A DNA stretch of 64,000 nt from Acidimicrobiales bacterium. GTDB lineage: Bacteria > Actinomycetota > Acidimicrobiia > Acidimicrobiales > SZUA-35. The notes beneath the pieces are model-generated. The model saw nothing but the letters and a program-made list of their open reading frames with translations. It ran no database searches and was not told the origin of the DNA. Shown here one piece after another: positions 57,789 through 64,000 of the stretch. Every line of letters starts with the position of its first letter. Position 1 is the stretch's first letter. The stretch covers positions 251,969 through 315,968 of the forward strand of contig JANQPB010000022.1 of NCBI GenBank assembly GCA_028285495.1, read 5' to 3'. The position numbers and the translations under genes are program-made.

Positions 57789-58390
57789 CCGCCGTCGCCG
57801 TCGCCGTCGTCGTCGGGTTCCTCCCCGTCGCCGTCGTCCGGGTCCGGCTCGGGGTCGCCGCCGCTGCCGTCTCCGTCGCGGTCGCCGGGGTCGTCGTCGC
57901 CGGGGTCGACGTCGTCGACGTCACCCGGGTCCTCGGCCGACGTCGACCCCGGGGTCGGGACCGGCGGCGGCGGCGGTGCCGTGGCCAGCGGACCGCCGCT
58001 GGCCGAACCGGTTCCGCCGGTCGTGGCGTCGGGCGGGCTCGACCGGCCGATCGGGTCGTCGCCGTCGGCCCGGGTGTCGATGCGGTTCGTGGCGCCGTCC
58101 GTCGCCCCATCGCCACCGTCGTCGTCGTTGTCGTCGTTGTCGTCGTTGTCGTCGTTGCCGTCGTCGCCGTCGTCGCTGTCGTCGGAGGTCCGGCCGGGCG
58201 AGCCCGTGACATCGTCCGTGTCGCCGCCGACGACCACCGGAGCCACCTCGGGCGCGTCTGGCCGCACCGCCCCGGCGACCAGGGTGGTCACGGCCAGACC
58301 GACGACGGTGACCAGGGCGATGGCCCCGACGGTCACCGCCCCACCGGCGCGTTCGGAGGCCCGGAGACGGTCGACGACGTTCTCGAACAT
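57785..58390 (-). CDS. Asp-rich membrane-anchored protein in two-component operon
   Basis: 201 residues. A short basic N-terminus and one membrane helix (about 19-41) anchor a tail of some 160 residues dominated by Asp with Gly, Pro, Thr and Ser, including runs such as NDDNDDNDDND and DGDGEEPDDDGDGDGG. The tail should lie outside and is strongly anionic; it could bind Ca2+ or other cations, but no defined motif such as an EF hand is complete. It is the first gene of the operon with the histidine kinase and response regulator and is coupled to the kinase by a GTGA overlap. The operator-like site lies 35 bp upstream of ATG 58390. Not a family I recognise. Confidence 0.7.
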   Translation of the reverse strand: MFENVVDRLRASERAGGAVTVGAIALVTVVGLAVTTLVAGAVRPDAPEVAPVVVGGDTDDVTGSPGRTSDDSDDGDDGNDDNDDNDDNDDDGGDGATDGATNRIDTRADGDDPIGRSSPPDATTGGTGSASGGPLATAPPPPPVPTPGSTSAEDPGDVDDVDPGDDDPGDRDGDGSGGDPEPDPDDGDGEEPDDDGDGDGG

Positions 58391-58424
58391 GGCTCCAGCA
58401 TGCACGATCCGGGTGGGAGGTCGA

Positions 58425-58456
58425 TGAGCACTCGATGAGGGTTTTCTCATCGAGTG
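58425..58456. promoter_or_regulatory. Operator-like site and 11-bp hairpin upstream of the two-component operon
   Basis: TGAG at 58425 and 58436 (11 bp apart) and CTCA at 58446, the same spacing as the site at 55614. CACTCGATGAG (58429-58439) and CTCATCGAGTG (58446-58456) are a perfect inverted repeat with a GGTTTT loop. It lies 11 bp after the beta-helix gene stop, so it may also terminate that transcript. Confidence 0.65.
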
Positions 58457-58466
58457 GGCCGGTCGT

Positions 58467-60143
58467 CTACGGCTCGAAGGCCCCAACGGCGCCGGTACCG
58501 GGACGCCGAGCGCCGGTGAAGTCGGTCGGCGCCTGCTTCGACCCGTCGGCCGTGCCGGCCAGGCCGGCGCTCGACAGGGGTCGCCACTGGGTGACCGCGC
58601 CACCCGTGCCGGTCGACGAGAAGAGCTGCACGCCACTCGGCAGGAGCTGGTTCCCCCCGCCGGGGGGCGGGCCGGACGAGACGTAGTTGTTGATGAACCG
58701 GCTGTTGGTGTTGCGGTTGTCGATGTACGAGGCGATCCCGGAGCGGGGGATCACCAGGTTGTTGTAGAAGTACACGTCGCGCGACTCGCCGACGGTCATC
58801 TCGCCACGCCCGTGCAGGATCGAGTCGGTCTGGAGGTTGTGGTACAGGGTGTTGTTGCGGGCCTCGATGTAGTCGGACCGGTAGGAGTGCACGCCCCGCC
58901 CGCCGTTCTCGGCGCAGACGTTGTTCTCGATCAGCGTCCAGCCCGAGTACCGGACCTCGTTGTTGCGGTCCATGATGATGCAGTTGCCGTCGGTGATGCG
59001 GCCGGCCTCGTGGTGGGGGACCCCGTTGCGGTTGCCGACGACGTAGTTGCCCCGGACCACGTTGGTGAAGCCCGAGTTGGTCGGACCCGCCATCTTGTAG
59101 AGCGAGATCCCGCTGCCCTGGTAGAAGCTGCGGTGGGCGTTGTTGCGGACGTCGTTGCCCTCGATGTGGACGCGGGAGCTGTCGATGACCGAGATCCCGG
59201 CGCCACCGAAGTTGGAGATCTGATTGCCGATGATCCGGATGTCGTGCGATCGCTGGTCGACGTAGACCCCGCTGCCGTGGATGCTGTCGTTCTTGCCCCG
59301 GATCACGAAGCCGGACAGCTCGATGTAGGAGGCGCCGAGGATACCGAAGCCGTTGTCGTACTGCCCGCCGGCCACCAGCTCGACCCGCTCACCCGGGTAG
59401 GCGGCGATCCGGATCCAGCGGTCGGCGGTGCCGCTGCGGCTCATCGTGAAGCCCGTGTGGACGGCGGTGTCGTAGGTGCCGGCCCTGATGTAGATCGTGG
59501 TGCCGGGCTCGGCGATCGAGAGCGCCTCGACCGGCCGACCGAACGGGCGGTCTTCGGTGCCGGGGTTGCTGCCCGAGCCCCGGCTGCCGTCGACGTACAG
59601 CACCCGCTGGTCGGCACCGGGGGCGCCGCCGGTCGGGGTGTTGGTCGGCGGGGGCCGCGGGGCGGTCGTGGTGGTGACCGGCGGGGCGGTGGTCGAGGTG
59701 GTGCTGGCCGGCGCGGAACCGGAGCCCCCATCGCCGCCGGCCTCGGTCGACGTCTCGCCGGTGGCCGTGTCACCGGTGGCGTTCGTGGTGTCCGTCGTGC
59801 CGCCGTCTGCCGCCGCATCGCCGTCGGCCGCTGCGTCCTGGTCGTCTCCGATCGCGCCCGCGTCGGCGGCCGCCTCATCGGACCCGCCGGTCAGGTCGAG
59901 CAGGGCCCCCTGCTGGCCTGACCCGATCGCATCACCGATGGCGTCGGCGCCACTGACGAGGGGCAGCGCATCGAGGGAGCGACCGGCCGACTCGGCCCCG
60001 TCGAGGCCGTCTTCGGTGGTCGAGTCGGTCTCCACCCGCTGTGCGGAGTCGCGCTCGGTCAACCGCACCGCTCCCGGTACGACCGCCACCAGGAGTGCCA
60101 GCACCGCGAAGGCCGAGACCTTGGCCGCCATTCCCTTGGGCAC
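58467..60143 (-). CDS. Secreted right-handed parallel beta-helix protein
   Basis: 558 residues. An N-terminal hydrophobic segment (about 8-28) is a signal or anchor. Residues 35-180 are a low-complexity linker of Asp, Ala, Thr and Pro. From 185 a parallel beta-helix begins with VLYVDGSRGSGSNPGTEDRPF, the usual opening of such repeats, and continues through coils such as SYIELSGFVIRGKND and HDIRIIGNQISNFGGAGI to about 530. Fold relatives include polysaccharide lyases and surface enzymes, but no catalytic residues can be assigned. GTG 60143 or ATG 60131 may be the start. Confidence 0.85.
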   Translation of the reverse strand: MPKGMAAKVSAFAVLALLVAVVPGAVRLTERDSAQRVETDSTTEDGLDGAESAGRSLDALPLVSGADAIGDAIGSGQQGALLDLTGGSDEAAADAGAIGDDQDAAADGDAAADGGTTDTTNATGDTATGETSTEAGGDGGSGSAPASTTSTTAPPVTTTTAPRPPPTNTPTGGAPGADQRVLYVDGSRGSGSNPGTEDRPFGRPVEALSIAEPGTTIYIRAGTYDTAVHTGFTMSRSGTADRWIRIAAYPGERVELVAGGQYDNGFGILGASYIELSGFVIRGKNDSIHGSGVYVDQRSHDIRIIGNQISNFGGAGISVIDSSRVHIEGNDVRNNAHRSFYQGSGISLYKMAGPTNSGFTNVVRGNYVVGNRNGVPHHEAGRITDGNCIIMDRNNEVRYSGWTLIENNVCAENGGRGVHSYRSDYIEARNNTLYHNLQTDSILHGRGEMTVGESRDVYFYNNLVIPRSGIASYIDNRNTNSRFINNYVSSGPPPGGGNQLLPSGVQLFSSTGTGGAVTQWRPLSSAGLAGTADGSKQAPTDFTGARRPGTGAVGAFEP

Positions 60144-60221
60144 ACTCGAAAGTGAGATCCCGCCGATGCGACGACTCTATCCGCTTGCTGCAGCTCGATC
60201 CGACCATCCCCGTGATGATCC

Positions 60222-61199
60222 TCACAGCAGCGGGGCCACCTCACCGGCCAGGTACGTGAGGATGATGTCGGCCCCGGCCCGCTTGATCGAGGTGAGGATC
60301 TCGATCGCGGCCCGGTCACCCTCGATCCAGCCGTTGGCCGCCGCGGCCTTGAGCATGGCGTACTCGCCGCTCACGTGATACGCGGCGAGGGGCACGTCGA
60401 CCTCGGCCCTGGCCCTGGCGATGATGTCGAGATAGGCCAGGGCCGGCTTCACCATCACCATGTCGGCCCCCTCGCCGAGGTCGAGCCGGATCTCCTCGAG
60501 CGCCTCCCTGGCGTTGCGCAGGTCCTGCTGGTAGCCGCTCCGATCGCCCCCGTCTGCGATCGTCACGTCGACCGCATCACGGAACGGCCCGTACAGGGCG
60601 CTGGCGTACTTGGCCGAGTAGGCGAGGATGGCGACGTCGGGCTGCTCGGCCTCGTCGAGGGCGTCGCGGATGGCCAGCACCTGACCGTCCATCATCCCGG
60701 ATGGGGCGACGACGTCGGCCCCGGCCTCGGCCTGGGCGACGGCGGCGTTGGCGTACAGGTCGAGCGTGAGGTCGTTGTCGACCCGGCCGCGCTCGTCGAC
60801 GATCCCGCAGTGACCGTGGTCGGTGTACTCGTCGACGCAGAGGTCGGCCATCAGCACCAGGTCGTCGCCGACGTCGGCCCGGAGCCGGCGCAGCGCCACC
60901 TGGACAACGCCGTCGGGGTTCCAGGCCTCGGAGCCCTCGGCGTCCTTGGTCGCCGGGATCCCGAACAGGATCACCGCCGGCACGCCGAGCCCGGCCAACT
61001 TCTCCACCTCGGCCCGGAGCGAGTCCTGGGTGTGCTGGACGACGCCGGGCAGGGAGTCGATCGGTTGCGGCTCGGCGATGCCATCGCGGACGAAGAGGGG
61101 GGCGACGAGGTCGTCGACGGTGAGCACGGTCTCGGCCACCAGTCGGCGCATGGCGGGGGTGTGGCGAAGCCGGCGCATCCGGCGCTGCGGGAAGGTCAC
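60222..61199 (-). CDS. hemB: Porphobilinogen synthase (delta-aminolevulinic acid dehydratase)
   Basis: Joins two 5-aminolevulinate molecules into porphobilinogen. 325 residues. The Schiff-base lysines are in LAYSAKYASALYG near residue 197 and MVMVKPALAYLD near 250. The metal loop reads LMADLCVDEYTDHGHCG: of the three Cys of zinc enzymes two remain and the middle one is Asp, so metal use may be mixed. GTG start overlaps the hemD stop. Third gene of hemC-hemD-hemB. About 78 bp separate its end from the beta-helix gene start. Confidence 0.96.
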   Translation of the reverse strand: MTFPQRRMRRLRHTPAMRRLVAETVLTVDDLVAPLFVRDGIAEPQPIDSLPGVVQHTQDSLRAEVEKLAGLGVPAVILFGIPATKDAEGSEAWNPDGVVQVALRRLRADVGDDLVLMADLCVDEYTDHGHCGIVDERGRVDNDLTLDLYANAAVAQAEAGADVVAPSGMMDGQVLAIRDALDEAEQPDVAILAYSAKYASALYGPFRDAVDVTIADGGDRSGYQQDLRNAREALEEIRLDLGEGADMVMVKPALAYLDIIARARAEVDVPLAAYHVSGEYAMLKAAAANGWIEGDRAAIEILTSIKRAGADIILTYLAGEVAPLL

Positions 61200-61984
61200 G
61201 GCGCCAGGCTACGACCGTCCCGCAGGCGAGCGACGGCGTCGACCACACCATCCTCGGAGTGGGGCTCGGCCGTGACGACCGGGGTCAGGCCCCGAGCGGC
61301 GGCCCGCTCGGCCGTCGCCGGCCCGATGCAGGCCGCGGCCGGACCGGCGGGGCCGAATCGGTCGACCCAGCGGTCGACCACCGACGGCGAGAAGAAGGTG
61401 ACGATCTCGACCCCGGCCGGATCGGCGTCGGCCGGGTCGACCACGACGGGGTCGGGCGCGACCGTGCGGTAGGCCTCGACCCGGTCGACCTTCCAGCCCT
61501 TGGCCGCCAGGCCATCGGTCACCGTGAGACCGGCGAGCTCGGCCAGCGGGGCCAACACGGCGTCCCCGGGCCCACCGGCGCTGGTCGGGAGCTCGTCGAC
61601 GAGGGCCGCCGCGGTGGCCGTGCCGGCGACGAGCGACACCGGCAGACCGGCGGCTCGGGCCACGTCGGCGGTGGCCGGACCGACGACCGCGACCTCGACC
61701 TCGGCCGGCCACGGCGCCGAGGGGCGACGCGCCGCGACCGCCCGCACGCCGTTGGCCGAGGTCAGCACGACCCAGCGGTAGCGCTCGAGCCGGGCGAGGG
61801 CGGCGGCGAGCGCCCGGCCGCCGTCGGCCGGACCAACGACCTCGACGAGGGGGACGGCGACGACGTCGAGGGCGAGCGCCCGCAACCGGTCGGCCAGCCC
61901 GGCGTTGTCGGCTGCGGTCCTGGTCACGGCGACCCGGAGCCGCCGGCGGTCGGTCGGCCGGCCGGATCCGTGCCAATCAGACAT
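61196..61984 (-). CDS. hemD: Uroporphyrinogen-III synthase
   Basis: Cyclises hydroxymethylbilane to uroporphyrinogen III. 262 residues, fitting the two-lobed fold; sequence conservation in this family is low. Recognisable are RLRVAVTRTAADNAGLADRL at the start of lobe 1, WVVLTSANGVRAVA near 85, and VEIVTFFSPSVVDRWVD with ACIGPATAERAAARGL near the end. ATG 61984 overlaps the hemC end by 8 bases. Confidence 0.9.
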   Translation of the reverse strand: MSDWHGSGRPTDRRRLRVAVTRTAADNAGLADRLRALALDVVAVPLVEVVGPADGGRALAAALARLERYRWVVLTSANGVRAVAARRPSAPWPAEVEVAVVGPATADVARAAGLPVSLVAGTATAAALVDELPTSAGGPGDAVLAPLAELAGLTVTDGLAAKGWKVDRVEAYRTVAPDPVVVDPADADPAGVEIVTFFSPSVVDRWVDRFGPAGPAAACIGPATAERAAARGLTPVVTAEPHSEDGVVDAVARLRDGRSLAP

Positions 61985-62933
61985 CGGGCGGGGCGGCCGC
62001 CTCCAGCATCTTCCGCAGCGTCCGGGCCAGCGACCGGCCCGGATCGTGGGACGGTGGCCCCGTCTCGACCGCCCGCTGGAGCAGCGTGCCGTCCGGGGCG
62101 GCGAGCACGCCGCGGACCCGGAGCGCGGGGCCCCGATGGTCGGGATCGCCGTCCGGGCCGGCCTCGCCGGTGACCACCTCGGCATGGGCGCCGGCCGGGA
62201 GGTCGCAGTCGCCGCCGAGCTCGGCCAGGAACGACCGCTCGGCTCGGACGGCCAGCGCCGTCGCTTCGTCGTCGATCGCCCGCACGAGCGCAGCCACGGC
62301 CGGATCGTCGCTTCGGACCTCGACGGCCAGTGCACCCTGCCCGACCTGGGGAACGAACTCGTCGGCCGGGAGCCGCTCGACGACGGCGGGCTGCACACCG
62401 AGCCGGTCGAGTGCGGTGGCCGCCAGCACGATGGCGTGCAGCGCCTCACCCGATGCCGGGTCGGCGGCGGCCGCCAGCTTTGCCAGCCTCGTGTCGACGT
62501 TGCCCCGAAGGCCGACGACCTGGAGGTCGGGCCGCCGCTCGATGAGCAGGGCCCGGCGCCGGTTCGAGCCGGTGGCCACCGTGGCACCGGGGGGCAGGTC
62601 GGCCATGGTCCGGCCGACGAGCGCGTCTCGGGCGTCGGAGCGGGCGCAGAAGGCGGCGATGGTCAGCCCATCGGGGGTGACGGCCTGCAGGTCCTTGGCC
62701 GAGTGCACGGCGAGGTCGGCGTGGCCGGCCAGGACCTGCTGCTGGATCTCCTTGCTGAACACGCCCTTGCCGCCGAGCTCCGGGATCGAGAGGTCCTGGT
62801 GGCGGTCGCCGAAGGTCTCCGAGGTCACCAACTCGACCTCGAGGCCCGCGGTGACGGACCGGAGGCGCTTGGCCACGTGCTCCGCCTGCCAGAGGGCCAG
62901 GGGGCTCGAACGGGTCGCAATCCGGAGTTTCGT
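61977..62933 (-). CDS. hemC: Hydroxymethylbilane synthase (porphobilinogen deaminase), ACG start
   Basis: Builds the linear tetrapyrrole from four porphobilinogens. 318 residues if started at ACG 62933. The N-terminus then reads (M)KLRIATRSSPLALWQAEHV, the exact conserved start of the family. Further motifs are AVHSAKDLQAV with the catalytic Asp near residue 85 and LGGDCDLPAGAHAEV with the cofactor-binding Cys near 245. The first usual in-frame start (GTG 62876) would remove the conserved N-terminus. ACG lies 7 bases after TAGCCT (62946-62941), just where a leaderless start should be, so either ACG is used or the base is an error for ATG. Confidence 0.9.
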   Translation of the reverse strand, partial: TKLRIATRSSPLALWQAEHVAKRLRSVTAGLEVELVTSETFGDRHQDLSIPELGGKGVFSKEIQQQVLAGHADLAVHSAKDLQAVTPDGLTIAAFCARSDARDALVGRTMADLPPGATVATGSNRRRALLIERRPDLQVVGLRGNVDTRLAKLAAAADPASGEALHAIVLAATALDRLGVQPAVVERLPADEFVPQVGQGALAVEVRSDDPAVAALVRAIDDEATALAVRAERSFLAELGGDCDLPAGAHAEVVTGEAGPDGDPDHRGPALRVRGVLAAPDGTLLQRAVETGPPSHDPGRSLARTLRKMLEAAAPPDV

Positions 62934-62963
62934 GAGGCTCAGGCTAACGGCTACGTTGACCAG

Positions 62964-63038
62964 GTGTGGGGTTGGGCCGAGGTTCGATTCCGGCCCCCTC
63001 GAACGACCAGAACCGACAATCCAGGGGATCAGCCATGA
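62964..63038 (+). CDS. Leaderless small upstream ORF (24 residues)
   Basis: GTG 62964 is exactly 6 bases after TACGTT (62952-62957), the pattern used by real genes here. The 24-codon frame, with peptide VWGWAEVRFRPPRTTR followed by TDNPGDQP, ends at a TGA that overlaps the ATG of the MaoC gene (ATGA). The product is short, basic and unlike any family I know. It could be a leader peptide that couples translation to the next gene, since the MaoC ribosome site lies inside it. Confidence 0.45.
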   Translation: MWGWAEVRFRPPRTTRTDNPGDQP

Positions 63039-63508
63039 GCGCCAACGCCGAGACCGCCTACGAGGCCATGAAGGCCCAGATCGGGGCGCCGGCCAAGACC
63101 GGTGAGTGGTTCGAGGTGACCCAGGAGCGGATCAACGACTTCGCCGATGCGACGCTCGACCACCAGTTCATCCACGTCGACCCCGAGCGGGCGGCCCAGA
63201 CCCCGTTCGGCGGCCCGATCGCCCACGGGTTCCTCACGCTCTCGATGCTGGTGCACCTGTCCACCACCATCCCGAACGACCTGCCCCCGCTCGATGGGAT
63301 GCTGATGGGCGTCAACTACGGGATGAACAAGGTGCGGTTCATCAACCCGGTGCCGGCCGGTGCCCGCATCCGGGCGAGCGCCGAGGTGACCGACGTGACG
63401 CTGAAGGGCAACGCGGTCGACCAGATCCGCACGATGACCGTCGAGATCGAGGGCCAGGACAAGCCGGCGCTGATCGCCGAGTGGATCGGCCGGTCCGTCT
63501 TCGCCTGA
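63035..63508 (+). CDS. MaoC-family (R)-enoyl-CoA hydratase
   Basis: 157 residues, a single hotdog domain. The catalytic motif DATLDHQFIHVDPERAAQTP with Asp and His, and FGGPIAHGFLTLSML, are fully conserved near residues 38-70. Hydrates enoyl-CoA to the (R)-3-hydroxy form. AGGGG lies 7 bases before the ATG. The start overlaps the stop of the small upstream ORF. Confidence 0.93.
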   Translation: MSANAETAYEAMKAQIGAPAKTGEWFEVTQERINDFADATLDHQFIHVDPERAAQTPFGGPIAHGFLTLSMLVHLSTTIPNDLPPLDGMLMGVNYGMNKVRFINPVPAGARIRASAEVTDVTLKGNAVDQIRTMTVEIEGQDKPALIAEWIGRSVFA

Positions 63509-63512
63509 CCGT

Positions 63513-63555
63513 CGATCGGACCGCCTGAGCGCCTGACCGGGCGACCGTCCGATCG
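63513..63555. terminator. Inverted repeat between convergent genes
   Basis: CGATCGGAC (63513-63521) and GTCCGATCG (63547-63555), a perfect 9-bp pair starting just after the MaoC stop codon, with shorter nested pairing inside the loop. The adjacent 63554-63582 stretch is a simple repeat of GGGCGGCC units. Confidence 0.45.
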
Positions 63556-63592
63556 GGCGGCCGGGCGGCCGGGCGGCTGGGCGACCCGAGGC

Positions 63593-63907
63593 TCAGCACT
63601 CCGCCGGTGCGGGTTCGACCGGCATCGGCTGCTCGACCTCGAACTCGATGAGCGTGGCCCTCTCGCGGGGCGTCAGGTCGGCGATCGTGCGACCGTCGGC
63701 CAGCACGTAGCCCCGGCCGTTGGCCCGCTCGAGCTCGGGTATCGAGTTGGCGATCCGCCGGTGTGACGGGTCGGCCACGTGCCGCTCGAGCAGCAACCGG
63801 GTCAGGACCATCTCGTACTGGCCCGACTCGAGCCCGCGCTCGAGCTCGCGCACCTCGTCGACGAGGCGTCGTCTGATCGCCCGCCGTTGTCGCTCAAGCT
63901 CGTCCAT
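63593..63907 (-). CDS. Hypothetical protein, charged helical
   Basis: 104 residues, mostly alpha-helical with many Arg and Glu; contains RRRLVDEVRELERGLESG and an AANSIPELERAN-like middle segment, ending in an acidic Pro-rich tail. No known motif. ATG start overlaps the 3' end of the upstream gene by 14 bases, so they are probably co-transcribed. Confidence 0.6.
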   Translation of the reverse strand: MDELERQRRAIRRRLVDEVRELERGLESGQYEMVLTRLLLERHVADPSHRRIANSIPELERANGRGYVLADGRTIADLTPRERATLIEFEVEQPMPVEPAPAEC

Positions 63908-64000
63908 CGGCGATGTGCTGGTTGCCCGGCGTCCACCACCGGGTCATCTGGACCCAGCAGCCGGACAGGGTGTCGAAACAGTACCGGTGATGCCAGTACC
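63894..64000 (-). CDS. C-terminal end of an unidentified gene cut by the window edge
   Basis: Only the last 35 codons are visible, ending at TGA 63896-63894. The peptide contains YWHHRYCFDTLSGCW and VQMTRWWTPGNQ, rich in aromatic residues and with two Cys. It overlaps the start of the following hypothetical gene. Too little is present to name it. Confidence 0.5.
   Translation of the reverse strand, partial: YWHHRYCFDTLSGCWVQMTRWWTPGNQHIADGRA

Noticed and set aside
58080..58190. Microsatellite-like run of GTCGTC units
   Set aside because: It is the coding sequence for Asp runs in the Asp-rich protein, in frame and on the coding strand, not a separate repeat element.
62970..63007. tRNA-like end with GGTTCGATTCC followed by ACCA
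   Set aside because: The T-stem has only two good pairs, no acceptor partner or anticodon arm is found upstream, and the region is better explained as a leader ORF.

Overview
The window is very GC-rich (about 70%) with tightly packed genes on both strands. Gene content points to a high-GC actinobacterium, most likely class Acidimicrobiia. The evidence is a PASTA-domain Ser/Thr kinase, GatCAB amidotransferase, three proteins of F420-linked families, single-chain long-chain acyl-CoA carboxylase, many acyl-CoA dehydrogenases, NAD-dependent ligase, and MmyB-type XRE regulators. The class assignment is inference. I see no rRNA, tRNA, CRISPR array, insertion sequence or prophage, so this looks like core chromosome with some decayed genes.

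Layout. 0-5.4 kb: FMN alpha-hydroxy-acid dehydrogenase (cut by the left edge), BrkB membrane protein, a dienelactone-hydrolase-like enzyme, a rhomboid protease and a MATE exporter. 5.4-9.4 kb: gatC-gatA-gatB operon, followed directly by an EAL-domain remnant. 9.4-16.6 kb: ferredoxin, SCP2 protein, PknB-like kinase, exported protein, ligA and a membrane protein. 16.6-22 kb: F420 oxidoreductase, class II aldolase, DUF3237 protein, and an MmyB-type regulator facing an aminotransferase across three operator repeats. 22-26.7 kb: single-chain acyl-CoA carboxylase divergent from a homocysteine methyltransferase with a structured leader. 26.8-30.2 kb: a tRNA-modification operon (cysteine desulfurase, mnmA, sua5). 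30-44 kb: small metabolic and membrane genes, including mscL, an XRE/membrane-protein pair with its own promoter and operators, NfuA-like scaffold, PPK2, glpX, a molybdopterin oxidoreductase and a protein built of Ser-x-x triplets. 44.5-52.3 kb: acyl-CoA degradation genes (three acyl-CoA dehydrogenases, CoA-transferase, enoyl-CoA hydratase, thioesterase, sulfurtransferase). 52.7-58.4 kb: ABC exporter plus P-loop protein, next to an operon of Asp-rich anchored protein, histidine kinase and response regulator; matching operator-like sites lie in front of both units. 58.4-63 kb: secreted beta-helix protein and the haem operon hemC-hemD-hemB. 63-64 kb: MaoC dehydratase and two unknown genes, the last cut by the right edge.

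Two themes stand out. First, about thirty genes share the pattern TANNNT, then 6-8 bases, then the start codon. This is the signature of leaderless transcription and it fixes many starts. Second, several self-contained regulatory units can be read from the DNA: the MmyB operators, the XRE double operator around a consensus promoter, and the paired sites around the two-component system. The last, with its Asp-rich accessory protein and the P-loop/ABC pair, is the best candidate here for an undescribed system.
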